Positions 18,126 to 28,520 of a stretch of 64,000 nucleotides of DNA are shown in pieces. The translations under genes and the position numbers were made by a program. The stretch is taken from positions 1-64,000 of the forward strand of contig NZ_AUEZ01000028.1 of the NCBI RefSeq assembly GCF_000426245.1, given 5' to 3'. Origin of the DNA: Bradyrhizobium sp. Ai1a-2. GTDB lineage: Bacteria; Pseudomonadota; Alphaproteobacteria; Rhizobiales; Xanthobacteraceae. How positions within the stretch are numbered: position 1 is the first letter of the stretch; each line of letters opens with the position of its first letter. Below the pieces are notes generated by a model. It saw nothing but the letters and a program-made list of their open reading frames with translations, was not told the DNA's origin and made no database searches.

Positions 18126-18395
18126 ATGTCGATTACCGCCGAACGCAAAGCGGAAGTCATCAAGACGAGTGCCCTCAAAGCCGGCGACACCGGCTCGCCC
18201 GAGGTTCAGGTCGCGATCCTGTCGGAACGCATCAGCAACCTTACCGAGCACTTCAAGACCCATGTGAAGGACAACCATTCACGCCGCGGTCTTCTGAAGC
18301 TCGTGTCGACCCGACGCTCGCTCCTCGACTACATCAAGAAAAAGGACGAGGCGCGTTACAAGGCTTTGTTGGAAAAGCATAACATTCGTCGCTGA
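18126..18395 (+). CDS. rpsO: 30S ribosomal protein S15
   Basis: S15 is a primary 16S rRNA-binding protein of the small subunit. The 89-residue sequence is fully typical (SITAERKAEVIK, GSPEVQVAILSERI, HSRRGLLKLVSTRRSLLDYI). ATG at 18126 is chosen over a TTG two codons earlier because family members begin MSITAERK. It lies between truB and pnp, the classical rpsO-pnp arrangement. Confidence 0.98.
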   Translation: MSITAERKAEVIKTSALKAGDTGSPEVQVAILSERISNLTEHFKTHVKDNHSRRGLLKLVSTRRSLLDYIKKKDEARYKALLEKHNIRR

Positions 18396-18405
18396 CTTCA
18401 AGACT

Positions 18406-18431
18406 ACGCGCGCAACGTTGGCGCGCGTTTT
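18406..18431 (+). terminator. Intrinsic terminator after rpsO
   Basis: ACGCGCGC (18406-18413) pairs perfectly with GCGCGCGT (18421-18428) around a 7-base loop, with T residues continuing at 18428-18431. It lies 10 bases after the rpsO stop, so pnp probably depends partly on its own promoter. Confidence 0.75.
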
Positions 18432-18569
18432 CGCATGATCTTCCGAGAAACCGGAGTTTCACCCGTTCGGAGACGATCATGCGCAGGAGCATGAACGTGA
18501 CGACTGCGGTCGCACGCACCCATGCTCAAGCCTGGAGCATGATCCGGCTTTCCGGAAAGCTCATGCTCA
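18432..18569. repeat. Two palindromic repeat units, family A
   Basis: The first unit, CGCATGATC ... GATCATGCG (18432-18482), encloses CCGAGAAACCGG. The second, GAGCATGATC at 18535-18544 facing CTCATGCTC at about 18560-18568, encloses CGGCTTTCCGG. Confidence 0.75.
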
Positions 18570-18773
18570 AACCTAAGTGCCCAGCAGCAATCCGGCCACT
18601 GGGCGGGGCAAGATGCCCGTATGAACGAAGGGATGGACACCATCCGGAACTTGAGAACCATGGCAGGATCGCCGGATACTGATCACGGCTTGCGATCAGT
18701 GTCCCGCCATCTTGCGCATGGTTTTTGCGTTTTGGGGGTCCGCTCTTTCGTGAAACCATGAAAGAAGACCAAA

Positions 18774-20930
<2,157 letters not shown>

Positions 20931-21090
20931 ACGCCGAGAGCTTCGGTTCTGACTGCATCAGAATCGAAGCTCTAGATTCCTGTTTTGACGCGTTTTCCTC
21001 ACGCGAACCGGTGTCCACTTCGCTCGAAAACGCTCTGGACACAATGGAATTGCTAAAAAGGGGCGGCCTTGATGGCCGCCTTAAGTTTAT
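20931..21090 (+). repeat. Palindromic repeat (family B) followed by a terminator-like hairpin
   Basis: AGAGCTTCG at 20937-20945 faces CGAAGCTCT at 20965-20973. A second, looser part follows (GACGCGTTTTCCTCACGCG and CGAAAACGCTCT, about 20988-21035). Downstream, GGCGGCC (21062-21068) pairs with GGCCGCC (21074-21080), then TTAAGTTT; this may end pnp transcripts, although its T-tract is weak. Confidence 0.65.
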
Positions 21091-21227
21091 GTGGGGCCTT
21101 GTAAATCAACCGTGGCTGACGGCCATGTGCGAATTGGCCGCGATTTCGTGATCGCGTTTTGTCGGAACCGCTTCACGTCCTGCGCCTACAATAAGACGTC
21201 ATGCTTTTCTTAAGCCCGGAGGTCACG

Positions 21228-21962
21228 ATGTCATTCCTGTCCCGCCGCCGCCTGATGATGGCGGCAACTGGTCTCGTCGCTGCAGCCACTTCGCCGCGAA
21301 TGGTGTTCGCGCAAGGCTCGGCCCAGCCGCCTGCCGGTCCGTTCAAGTTGGACCCGCTGACTTATCCCGCTAATGCGCTGGAGCCGCATATCGATGCGCT
21401 GACGATGCAAATCCATCATGACAAGCATCACCAGGCCTATGTGAACAACGTCAACGCGATCGCCAAGGATCATCCGCAGATCGCCGAAAAGCCGATCGCG
21501 GATGTTCTTGCCAATCTGAGCAACGTGCCGGAGGCGGTCCGTACCGGCGTCCGCAACAATCTCGGCGGCCACGCCAACCACACCATGTTCTGGCAGATCA
21601 TGGGACCGAACGGCGGCAAGCCGGAAGGCGAGGTGCTTGCCGCTGTTGACCGCGACCTCGGCGGAATGGAGAAACTTCGGACCGACTTCAACGCCGCCGG
21701 CGGGCGCGTATTCGGTTCGGGCTGGGTGTTCGTCACGGTGACCAAGGACGGCAAGCTCGCGCTCGAGACCCGTCCGAACCAGGACAGCCCGCTGATGGAC
21801 GGCAAGCGCGCGCTGTTCGGCAACGACGTCTGGGAGCACGCCTACTATCTGCATTACCAGAACCGCCGCCCGGATTATCTGCAGGCCTGGTGGAGCACGG
21901 TGAACTGGAAGGCGATCGGCGATCGCTACGCGGCCGCAAAGGCAGGCACGCTCGGCGTGTGA
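21228..21962 (+). CDS. Superoxide dismutase (Fe/Mn family) with a Tat-type signal peptide
   Basis: This enzyme dismutates superoxide to peroxide and oxygen. The 244-residue protein starts with SRRRLMMAATG and a short hydrophobic stretch ending in MVFAQ, a twin-arginine-type signal, so export to the periplasm is expected. The mature part is a normal Fe/Mn SOD: IHHDKHHQAYVNN (first metal His), GGHANHTMFW (second His), DVWEHAYYLHYQN (Asp and His ligands). Mn or Fe preference cannot be decided safely by eye. GGAGGT precedes the ATG at 21228; an upstream start at 21201 lacks such a site. Monocistronic, with its own terminator. Confidence 0.92.
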   Translation: MSFLSRRRLMMAATGLVAAATSPRMVFAQGSAQPPAGPFKLDPLTYPANALEPHIDALTMQIHHDKHHQAYVNNVNAIAKDHPQIAEKPIADVLANLSNVPEAVRTGVRNNLGGHANHTMFWQIMGPNGGKPEGEVLAAVDRDLGGMEKLRTDFNAAGGRVFGSGWVFVTVTKDGKLALETRPNQDSPLMDGKRALFGNDVWEHAYYLHYQNRRPDYLQAWWSTVNWKAIGDRYAAAKAGTLGV

Positions 21963-21988
21963 TCAACGCACATGGGACGCGCGGTCAA

Positions 21989-22019
21989 ACGGCCGGGGCC
22001 GCAAGCCTCGGCCGTTTTT
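21989..22019 (+). terminator. Intrinsic terminator after the SOD gene
   Basis: ACGGCCGGGG (21989-21998) pairs with CCTCGGCCGT (22006-22015), ten pairs with one G-U, around a 7-base loop, followed by a run of five T residues (22015-22019). Confidence 0.85.
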
Positions 22020-22198
22020 GCGCAGCGATCACTACTGTCGCCAAGGACTCCGGTGATCTGCGGCACCAGCCTGACCGGCACGAATGCGCTTGACCCAGAT
22101 GTCGGCGCATAGCGCTTCGTTTCCCCCAAAGGTTGTAGATTGCCAATCCGGCCTTTCCGGGCGAAGAACAAGCCCTCCACCAATGAAAGGCTCAGCCC

Positions 22199-22795
22199 AT
22201 GATCCAGCTCTATTGGTCGCCTCGTTCGCGCTCGTTCACCTGCGTGTGGCTGATGGAAGAAACCGGATTGCCCTATGAGCGCGTGCTGACCGACATTTCG
22301 ACCGGCGCGCAGAAGGCGCCCGAATTCCTGAAGGTCAATCCGATGGGCAAGGTGCCGGCCTTGAAGGACGGCGACGTTGCGCTCGGCGAAGCTGCCGCGA
22401 TCTGCGCCTATATTGCGGATCGCTATCCGGAAGCGAAGCTGGCGCCGGCGATCACTGATCCGAAGCGCGCGAGATTTCTGCAGTGGCTGTTCTTCGCGCC
22501 GAGCTGCATCGAGCCGGCGCTGATCCAGATCTTCACCAAGCTCGAAGTGCCCGCCAGTACCGCCGCATGGGGCACCGCGACGCAGGTCTTCGACGTGCTC
22601 GACACCGAGCTGCAGAAGGGACCGTGGATCCTCGGCGAGGACTTTTCCGCCGCCGACATCGTGGTCGGCTCTGGCCTGAATTATGCGGTGCGCCTGTTCA
22701 AGATGGTGCCGTCGCGGCCGTCCTTCGAGGACTATATCGACCGTTGCGTCGCACGCCCGGCGTTCCAGCGCGCGGAGAAGATTGCGGAGGGTTAG
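22199..22795 (+). CDS. Glutathione S-transferase family protein
   Basis: This is a 198-residue cytosolic GST-fold protein. The N-terminal thioredoxin-like domain contains LYWSPRSRSFTCVWLMEETG with a serine in the usual activating position (SPRSRS), the cis-proline segment GKVPAL, and the glutathione-contacting GEAAAICAYIADRY (normally ES). The all-helical C-terminal half has FSAADIVVG, the N-capping motif. Substrate unknown; conjugating, isomerase or dehalogenase activities are all possible. It stands alone between the SOD gene and the convergent fabI. Confidence 0.88.
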   Translation: MIQLYWSPRSRSFTCVWLMEETGLPYERVLTDISTGAQKAPEFLKVNPMGKVPALKDGDVALGEAAAICAYIADRYPEAKLAPAITDPKRARFLQWLFFAPSCIEPALIQIFTKLEVPASTAAWGTATQVFDVLDTELQKGPWILGEDFSAADIVVGSGLNYAVRLFKMVPSRPSFEDYIDRCVARPAFQRAEKIAEG

Positions 22796-22798
22796 GCT

Positions 22799-22880
22799 GT
22801 AGGGTGGGCAAAGCGCAGCGTGCCCGCCTTCTCTTGCACCGATCGTGAATGATGGGCACGCTTCGCTTTGCCCACCCTAC
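22799..22880. repeat. Palindromic repeat, family C (GTAGGGTGGGCAAAG type)
   Basis: GTAGGGTGGGCAAAGCG at 22799-22815 is an exact inverted match to CGCTTTGCCCACCCTAC at 22864-22880, with an inner GTGCCCGCC/GATGGGCAC pair. It lies between the convergent ends of the GST and fabI genes. A second copy is at 26472. Confidence 0.9.
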
Positions 22881-22898
22881 GATTGCTACCAGACGAAG

Positions 22899-23699
22899 CT
22901 ACTCCGCCTTCAGGTTTTCCGGGCGCGGCATCGAGATCACGTTGTAGCCGGAATCGACGTAGTGGATTTCACCGGTGACGCCGCCGGAGAGATCGGACAG
23001 CAGATAGAGCGCGGAGCCGCCGAGCTCATCGAGCGTCACGCCGCGGCCGAGCGGCGAATGCTTCTGCTGGAACGCGAACATCGCGCGCGCATCGCCAATG
23101 CCCGAGCCGGCGAGCGTGCGCACCGGACCGGCCGAAATCGAATTGATGCGGATGGCGCGTGGGCCGAAATCGGCGGCGAGGTAGCGCACGGAGGCTTCCA
23201 GCGCCGCCTTCGCAACCCCCATCACGTTGTAGTTCGGCATCACGCGCACCGAGCCGCCGAAGGTCAGCGTGATCATGGCGCCGCCGGTTTCCGGCATCAA
23301 CTCCGCCGCGCGCTTGGCGATCTCGGTGAAGGAGAAGCAGGAGATGAGCATGGTGCGCAAGAAATTCTCGCGCGTGGTGTCCGCATAGCGGCCCTTCAGC
23401 TCGTTCTTGTCGGAGAAGGCGACGGCGTGGACGAGAAAATCGAGCTGCCCCCATTTCTCGCGCAAGGCTGCGAACACCGCATCGACGCTTGCGAGATCCT
23501 CGACATCGCAGGGCAGTACCGCATCAACGCCGAGCGACAGCGCCAGCGGTTTGACGCGCTTGCCGAGCGCCTCGCCCTGGTAGGTGAAGGCGAGCTCGGC
23601 GCCCTGCGCGTGAAGCGCCCTGGCAATGCCCCAGGCGATCGAATGATCATTGGCGACGCCCATGATCAGTCCGCGCTTGCCTTTCATCAGGTCCTGCAT
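22899..23699 (-). CDS. fabI: Enoyl-ACP reductase (NADH), FabI
   Basis: FabI carries out the last reduction of each fatty acid elongation cycle and is the target of triclosan and isoniazid-type inhibitors. The 266-residue short-chain dehydrogenase-type protein has the FabI nucleotide signature KGKRGLIMGVANDHSIAWG, VLPCDVEDLASVD, and the active-site Tyr-x6-Lys (YNVMGVAKAALEA). Start choice matters. ATG at 23699 has CGGAG at a proper distance, whereas an upstream in-frame ATG at 23735 lies at the edge of the palindromic repeat. Downstream of fabB in the fabA-fabB-fabI cluster. Confidence 0.94.
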   Translation of the reverse strand: MQDLMKGKRGLIMGVANDHSIAWGIARALHAQGAELAFTYQGEALGKRVKPLALSLGVDAVLPCDVEDLASVDAVFAALREKWGQLDFLVHAVAFSDKNELKGRYADTTRENFLRTMLISCFSFTEIAKRAAELMPETGGAMITLTFGGSVRVMPNYNVMGVAKAALEASVRYLAADFGPRAIRINSISAGPVRTLAGSGIGDARAMFAFQQKHSPLGRGVTLDELGGSALYLLSDLSGGVTGEIHYVDSGYNVISMPRPENLKAE

Positions 23700-23732
23700 C
23701 GCCCGTCCGCTCCGATTGACTTGCTGCTGCGT

Positions 23733-23832
23733 CATCACCCACGAAAGCGAGTGATCCAGTATTCCAGAGGCGCTAGCAATCAGTTTGAAAGGCCGCGGCG
23801 TACTGGATGCCCCGCCTTCGCGGGGCATGACG
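23733..23832. repeat. Palindromic repeat, family D (inverted copy)
   Basis: CATCACCCACGAAAGCGAGTG (degenerate hairpin) and GATGCCCCGCCTTCGCGGGG at the other end, with the shared GATCCAGTATTCC and GTACTGGATG joints. It fills the gap between fabB and fabI and reads opposite to the copies at 16497 and 45737. Confidence 0.85.
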
Positions 23833-23842
23833 GATAAACAGA

Positions 23843-25066
23843 TTACGCATCCAGCCGCTTGAACACCAGCGTCGCGTTGGTGCCGCCAAAGCCGAAGGAA
23901 TTCGACAACACCGTGCCGAGCTTCGCATTGTCGATGCGCTTGCGCACGATCGGCATGTCGGCGAAGACGGGATCGAGCTCGGTGATGTGCGCGCTCTCGC
24001 AAATGAAGCCGTTGTTCATCATCAGAAGCGAGTAGATCGCTTCCTGCACGCCGGTGGCGCCGAGCGAGTGGCCGGTCAGCGCCTTGGTCGCTGCGATCGG
24101 CGGGCACTTTTCGCCGGTACCGAACACCTTGCGGATCGCCTCGATTTCCGGCGGATCGCCGGCAGGCGTCGAGGTGGCGTGCGGATTGATGTAGTCGATC
24201 GGCGTCTTCACCGTCGACAGCGCCATGCGCATGCAGCGCTCGGCGCCTTCGCCCGAGGGCGCCACCATGTCGTAGCCGTCGGAGGTCGCGCCATAGCCGA
24301 CGATCTCGGCATAGATGCGCGCGCCGCGCGCCTTGGCGTGCTCCAGCTCTTCCAGCACCACGACGCCGGCTCCGCCGGCGATGACAAAGCCGTCGCGGTT
24401 GATGTCGTAGGGACGCGAGGCGGTGGCCGGCGTGTCGTTATATTTCGACGACATCGCGCCCATGGCGTCGAACAGCACCGACAGCGTCCAGTCGAGCTCC
24501 TCGCAGCCTCCGGCGAAGATCACGTCCTGCTTGCCCATCTGAATGATCTCGGAGGCATTGCCGATGCAGTGGTTCGACGTCGCGCAGGCCGAGGAGATCG
24601 AATAGTTGACGCCCTTGATCTTGAACCAGGTCGCAAGCGTCGCGGAAGCGGTCGACGACATGCCCTTGGGAACGGCGAACGGACCGACCCGCTTGGGGCC
24701 CTTGGTGCGCGCGATGTCAGCGGCCTCCACCAGCGTGCGCGTCGACGGTCCGCCCGAGCCCATGATGATTCCGGTGCGTTCGTTGGAGACGTCGCCCGCC
24801 TCCAGTCCGGCATCGCGGATCGCCTGCTCCATCGCCACGTGATTCCATGCCGCGCCGTCGGCCAGAAACCGCATCGCGCGGCGGTCGATCACTTCCGCCG
24901 GTTTGAGCGTCGGCGCGCCTTGCACCTGCGAACGGAAGCCGAGCTCCGCATATTTCTCCGCACGGGTAATCCCGGACTTCGCCTCGTGAAGGCTCGCAAG
25001 CACTTCCTGGGTGTTGTTTCCGATGGACGAGACAATGCCCATCCCGGTGATGACAACCCGCCTCAT
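23843..25066 (-). CDS. fabB: 3-oxoacyl-ACP synthase I (FabB)
   Basis: FabB condenses malonyl-ACP with acyl-ACP and is needed for unsaturated fatty acids. The 407-residue protein has the Cys-His-His triad of the FabB/FabF family: SSACATSNHC, the histidine motif NPHATSTPAGD, and KALTGHSLGATG. LMMNNGFICESAHI and the terminal SNSFGFGGTNATLVFK are also typical. Start ATG at 25066. It follows fabA by 43 bases, so fabA-fabB is an operon for the anaerobic unsaturated fatty acid pathway. Confidence 0.96.
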   Translation of the reverse strand: MRRVVITGMGIVSSIGNNTQEVLASLHEAKSGITRAEKYAELGFRSQVQGAPTLKPAEVIDRRAMRFLADGAAWNHVAMEQAIRDAGLEAGDVSNERTGIIMGSGGPSTRTLVEAADIARTKGPKRVGPFAVPKGMSSTASATLATWFKIKGVNYSISSACATSNHCIGNASEIIQMGKQDVIFAGGCEELDWTLSVLFDAMGAMSSKYNDTPATASRPYDINRDGFVIAGGAGVVVLEELEHAKARGARIYAEIVGYGATSDGYDMVAPSGEGAERCMRMALSTVKTPIDYINPHATSTPAGDPPEIEAIRKVFGTGEKCPPIAATKALTGHSLGATGVQEAIYSLLMMNNGFICESAHITELDPVFADMPIVRKRIDNAKLGTVLSNSFGFGGTNATLVFKRLDA

Positions 25067-25109
25067 GATCGCCTCGCCCTGCCGTTAGTTTTCTGTGTGA
25101 CGGTTTCGG

Positions 25110-25631
25110 TCACGCCGGGGCCGTGCCCTGCTTGAACAGCCCAACCTTCAAATCCTTCGCGCGATAAATAATCTCGCCGTCCATGGAAAGCCAGCCATCG
25201 GCAATGCCGAGCACCAGCCTCGAGCGCATCACGCGCTTAATATCTACGTTGTACACAACCTTGCGCACGTTCGGCAGCACTTGGCCGCCGAATTTCAGCT
25301 CGCCAAGCCCGAGCGCGCGCCCGCGTCCCTCGCCGCCGATCCAGCCGAGGTAAAAGCCAACCATCTGCCACATCGCATCCAGGCCAAGGCAGCCGGGCAT
25401 GACAGGGTCGTTCTTGAAATGGCAGCCGAAGAACCAGAGATCCGGCTTCACATCGAGCTCGGCGCGCACCAAGCCCTTGCCGAACTCGCCGCCCGTCTCC
25501 GAGATCTCGCTGATGCGGTCGAACATCAGCATCGGCGGCAATGGCAACTGGGCGTTGCCGGGACCGAACATCTCGCCCCTGCCGCACGCCAGCAAATCCT
25601 CGTACTCATAACCGCTGCGCCGCTCCAGCAT
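25110..25631 (-). CDS. fabA: 3-hydroxydecanoyl-ACP dehydratase/isomerase FabA
   Basis: FabA dehydrates 3-hydroxydecanoyl-ACP and isomerises the trans-2 to the cis-3 product, starting unsaturated fatty acid synthesis. The 173-residue hot-dog-fold protein has the active-site histidine and aspartate (GCHFKNDPVMPG, LGLDAMWQMVGFYLGW). Start ATG at 25631, with GAGGAG about 11 bases upstream; longer in-frame extensions have no family similarity. Divergent from irr, with about 320 bases between the two starts. Confidence 0.96.
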   Translation of the reverse strand: MLERRSGYEYEDLLACGRGEMFGPGNAQLPLPPMLMFDRISEISETGGEFGKGLVRAELDVKPDLWFFGCHFKNDPVMPGCLGLDAMWQMVGFYLGWIGGEGRGRALGLGELKFGGQVLPNVRKVVYNVDIKRVMRSRLVLGIADGWLSMDGEIIYRAKDLKVGLFKQGTAPA

Positions 25632-25951
25632 GCTCTTTCCACTCTCCTCAATGTCCCGGTGAAGCGCTCTCGAACGAACCGGACCGTTTCCCCGGCGGGA
25701 GAAGATTTCCCGCAACCCGGCGCTACGTTGGGCGCGAACGGCGTCTCTACCGAATTCGCATATGTGGTCCGCGCGCTCTGTAACATAGGCATGAAGGCGC
25801 GGCAAAGTGCCGGAATAGGTTAAATTGCTGCATCCCCAGAGGGTTCCGCTCCGGCCGCCCGCGCCGGCTCTAGTTGCGAGAAACTTGCATCTGAAGGATT
25901 TCCTTCTTATAGTGGTTGGAATATTGCCCGAGTTAGGTGTCTAGAGTGCAT
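25632..25951. other. Divergent control region between fabA and irr (320 bases)
   Basis: No gene is supported. It must contain the promoters of both fabA and irr. I looked for an iron control element (a palindrome with TTC/GAA arms) near irr and saw no clear one; the AT-rich stretch around 25900-25930 (CTTCTTATAGTGGTTGGAATATT) is the most promoter-like part. Confidence 0.6.
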
Positions 25952-26440
25952 ATGAGCGACGAAGTTCCGCATGTGAGCGATGACGCTGGTCAGGTCGCCC
26001 ACAGCCCCGGTCATCAGCCGGCGCTGACCGGTTGCCCATGGCATGATGTCAACGAAATGCTGCAGGCGGCAGGCCTTCGGCCGACCCGTCAACGCATGGC
26101 GTTGGGTTGGCTCTTGTTCGGCAAGGGCACCCGCCATCTGACCGCAGAAATGCTTTACGAGGAAGCGACGCTGGCGAAGGTTCCGGTGTCGCTGGCCACA
26201 GTCTACAACACGCTGAACCAGCTCACCGATGCCGGTCTGCTGCGTCAAGTCAGCGTCGACGGCACCAAGACCTATTTCGACACCAACGTCACCGCGCACC
26301 ACCATTTCTATCTCGAGAACAACCATGAGCTGGTCGACATTCCCGACCCGCATCTGGTGCTCTCCAAGATGCCGGATATCCCGGAGGGTTACGAGATCGC
26401 GCGCATCGACATGGTGGTCCGGCTGCGCAAGAAGCGCTGA
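25952..26440 (+). CDS. irr: Iron response regulator Irr (Fur family, heme-regulated)
   Basis: Irr represses or activates iron and heme genes under iron limitation and is degraded upon binding heme. The 162-residue Fur-type protein has a winged-helix DNA-binding half (AAGLRPTRQRMALGWLLFG, VSLATVYNTLNQLTDAGLL) and a dimerisation half. Both heme sites known from Bradyrhizobium Irr are present: the N-terminal heme regulatory motif GCPWHDV with C28, and the histidine cluster H116-H118 (TAHHHFY). Start ATG at 25952; a GTG at 25937 would add five residues. It is divergent from fabA. Confidence 0.96.
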   Translation: MSDEVPHVSDDAGQVAHSPGHQPALTGCPWHDVNEMLQAAGLRPTRQRMALGWLLFGKGTRHLTAEMLYEEATLAKVPVSLATVYNTLNQLTDAGLLRQVSVDGTKTYFDTNVTAHHHFYLENNHELVDIPDPHLVLSKMPDIPEGYEIARIDMVVRLRKKR

Positions 26441-26471
26441 TCTTCGGCATCCCAACACAACTCGTAATTTC

Positions 26472-26561
26472 GTAGGGTGGGCAAAGGCGCATTTGCGCCG
26501 TGCCCACCCTTAGCGGCTGTGCTCTCGATGGTGGGCACGCTTCGCTTTGCCCACCCTATGG
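26472..26561. repeat. Palindromic repeat, family C
   Basis: GTAGGGTGGGCAAAG at 26472-26486 faces CTTTGCCCACCCTA ending near 26559, with an inner GTGCCCACC/GGTGGGCAC pair. It sits between the convergent ends of irr and the SH3-domain gene, like the copy at 22799. Confidence 0.9.
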
Positions 26562-26581
26562 CATGATCGCCGGGATCTGAT

Positions 26582-27109
26582 CTATTCCACCTTCTCGTCG
26601 GCGTAGACGCCCCACAGGCGCTGCTGCTCGATCCAGCCATCGAAGCCGTTGCCGGTGACACGGCACCAGCTATTGGCGCATTTCCTCACCTGCGCGATGA
26701 CGCCGGCCTGCAGCCGCGCTGCCACCGCACTCGTCGCGTCCGGACGATCGTAGAGCGATGCCAGGTCGTCCTTGTGCTTCATCGTGACGACCGCAGTGCG
26801 GCGACCCGACAACAGCGAATGATAGACCCAGCCCTCGGAGCCTTCGGAATCGCGCACCCGGCGCCAGTTCTCGAACTCGGCGGTGATTTCGACCGGCAGG
26901 CCGGAGCGGGTATAGACCCAGGCGACATCATTGTCCTTGGTGGGGCCGGCACGGACATTCACATGATCGGATTTGAGGCTGACGTAACGGGGGATCGGCA
27001 GGCCGCTGGTGGTCGGACCTGCATCCTTGGCCGAATGTCCGGGGGATACCGAGGTGCCGAGCATGGACCCGACCAGCATCGCCAACCAACTCAACCGCCC
27101 CAACGCCAT
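26582..27109 (-). CDS. Secreted SH3-domain protein
   Basis: This 175-residue protein begins with a signal-peptide-like stretch (LSWLAMLVGSMLGTSVSPGHS) and carries two bacterial SH3-like segments, roughly residues 40-105 (SDHVNVRAGPTKDNDVAWVY, WRRVRDSEGSEGWVYHSLL) and 105-170 (ASLYDRPDATSAVAARLQAG, WCRVTGNGFDGWIEQQRLWG). Such domains often bind peptidoglycan, so a periplasmic or envelope role is likely; no enzyme domain is attached. AGGAGA precedes the ATG at 27109; the open frame further upstream is not conserved-looking. Confidence 0.85.
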   Translation of the reverse strand: MALGRLSWLAMLVGSMLGTSVSPGHSAKDAGPTTSGLPIPRYVSLKSDHVNVRAGPTKDNDVAWVYTRSGLPVEITAEFENWRRVRDSEGSEGWVYHSLLSGRRTAVVTMKHKDDLASLYDRPDATSAVAARLQAGVIAQVRKCANSWCRVTGNGFDGWIEQQRLWGVYADEKVE

Positions 27110-27414
27110 CAACTCGTCTCCTGCCGAGAACGCCAACTCAAATTCTGCGAGTTGAACCCTTGAACGCCCAGAACCCCAGACCCCTACGCTGCGCGTCGAC
27201 GCCCCGGCACGTCTTGCCGAGGGGTTCTTGTGTTGGCCCGGTCTTCTGCTAGAGAGGACGGAACGTTTAGAACCACCCGAGGCAAATATCGGGGAACCCA
27301 GGGAAACGTGAAGGAAACGCCGGGACCGCGCAGCAACCGCAGTTTCGAACAACCGGGTTAATGAGGCCTGAACGGCGAAGCCTTTGACGGGCCGAAGCCT
27401 CATGAGAGCAGAAC
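27110..27414. other. Divergent intergenic region (305 bases)
   Basis: This lies between the SH3-protein gene and the dehydrogenase gene, which are transcribed away from each other. I see no gene, repeat or clear hairpin; it should hold two promoters, neither of which I can place with confidence. Confidence 0.5.
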
Positions 27415-28416
27415 ATGTCGGTTAAGAAGAAGCCTCTCGTCGTCGTCACCCGCAAGCTGCCGGATTCGATCGAGACCCGGATGCGCGAATTGTTCGACGC
27501 CAGGCTCAATCTCGACGACACGCCGATGACGTCGGAGCAGCTCGCCGAAGCCGTGCGCACCGCTGACGTGCTGGTGCCGACCGTCACCGACCTGATCCGC
27601 GAGGACGTGCTCAACCAGGGCGAATCCAAGCTCCGGCTGATCGCCAATTTCGGCAACGGCGTCGACAATATCGACGTCGCGGCGGCGCATGCCCGCGGCA
27701 TCACCGTGACCAACACGCCAAAGGTACTGACCGAAGATACCGCCGACATGACCATGGCGCTGATCCTCGCGGTGCCGCGTCGGATGATCGAGGGCGCCTC
27801 GATCCTGACCGAAGGCAAGAACTGGCCGGGCTGGTCGCCGACCTGGATGCTCGGCCATCGCATCGGGGGAAAACGGCTCGGCATCATCGGCATGGGCCGC
27901 ATCGGCCAGGCGGTGGCGCGGCGCGCCCGCGCCTTCGGCCTGCAGATCCACTATCACAACCGCCGCCCGGTGGCGCCGCGCATTGCCGACGAGCTAGGCG
28001 CTACCTATTGGGAAAGCCTCGACCAGATGCTGGCGCGGATGGACATCCTTTCGGTGAACTGTCCGCATACGCCCGCGACCTTCCACCTGCTTTCCGCGCG
28101 GCGGCTGAAGCTGATCCGGAAAGACGCCTATATCGTCAACACCGCGCGCGGCGAGGTGATCGACGAGGACACGCTGATCAAGCTGATCGAAGCCGGTGAC
28201 ATCGGCGGCGCCGGCCTCGACGTCTATGAGCACGAGCCCGCGGTCAACCCGAAGCTGGTGCGGCTCGCCAAGGCCGGCAAGGTGACGTTGCTGCCGCATA
28301 TGGGCTCGGCCACCATCGAGGGCCGCGTCGAGATGGGCGAGAAGGTGATCATCAACATCCGCACCTTCCTCGACAACCACAAGCCGCCGGACCGCGTGCT
28401 GCCGAGCATGCTGTAA
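27415..28416 (+). CDS. D-2-hydroxyacid dehydrogenase (glyoxylate/hydroxypyruvate reductase type)
   Basis: This 333-residue NAD(P)-dependent oxidoreductase of the D-isomer-specific family probably interconverts glyoxylate and glycolate or hydroxypyruvate and glycerate. Visible parts are the dinucleotide motif GKRLGIIGMGRIGQAVARRA and the catalytic triad Arg (VNTARGEVID), Glu (LDVYEHEP) and His (LLPHMGSAT). The substrate-facing NFGNGVDNID is also typical. ATG at 27415; the Shine-Dalgarno is not obvious. Several family members fit equally well, so the exact substrate is open. Confidence 0.88.
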   Translation: MSVKKKPLVVVTRKLPDSIETRMRELFDARLNLDDTPMTSEQLAEAVRTADVLVPTVTDLIREDVLNQGESKLRLIANFGNGVDNIDVAAAHARGITVTNTPKVLTEDTADMTMALILAVPRRMIEGASILTEGKNWPGWSPTWMLGHRIGGKRLGIIGMGRIGQAVARRARAFGLQIHYHNRRPVAPRIADELGATYWESLDQMLARMDILSVNCPHTPATFHLLSARRLKLIRKDAYIVNTARGEVIDEDTLIKLIEAGDIGGAGLDVYEHEPAVNPKLVRLAKAGKVTLLPHMGSATIEGRVEMGEKVIINIRTFLDNHKPPDRVLPSML

Positions 28417-28429
28417 CGACGGATGCCTA

Positions 28430-28518
28430 TAGCCCGGATGGAGCGCAGCGTAATCCGGGATAAGTCTCTTCGCGGATAAAGTGGCCCCGGATTGCGCTTC
28501 GCTTCATCCGGGCTACGG
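28430..28518. repeat. Palindromic repeat, family E (TAGCCCGGATG type)
   Basis: TAGCCCGGATGGAGCGCAGC and ATCCGGGA at the left face CCCGGAT and GCGCTTCGCTTCATCCGGGC at the right, forming a long imperfect hairpin. It is located between the convergent ends of the dehydrogenase and LysR genes. Other copies are at 40122 and 53038, with a fragment at 60545. Confidence 0.9.
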
Positions 28519-28520
28519 GA

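Larger units (their letters stand above)
18396..18773. other. rpsO-pnp intergenic region (378 bases)
   Basis: No gene is supported here. It holds an intrinsic terminator directly after rpsO (18406-18431), two family A palindromic units (18432-18569), and about 200 bases upstream of pnp that should contain its promoter and the leader through which PNPase often regulates itself. The ATCAGTGTCCC/TGATCACGG-like symmetry near 18680-18710 is another possible hairpin. Confidence 0.7.

Noticed and set aside
23700..24107. Long N-terminal extension of FabI into the upstream repeat and fabB
   Set aside because: The extension translates the palindromic repeat and fabB antisense; the ATG at 23699 has a good ribosome binding site and gives the family length.
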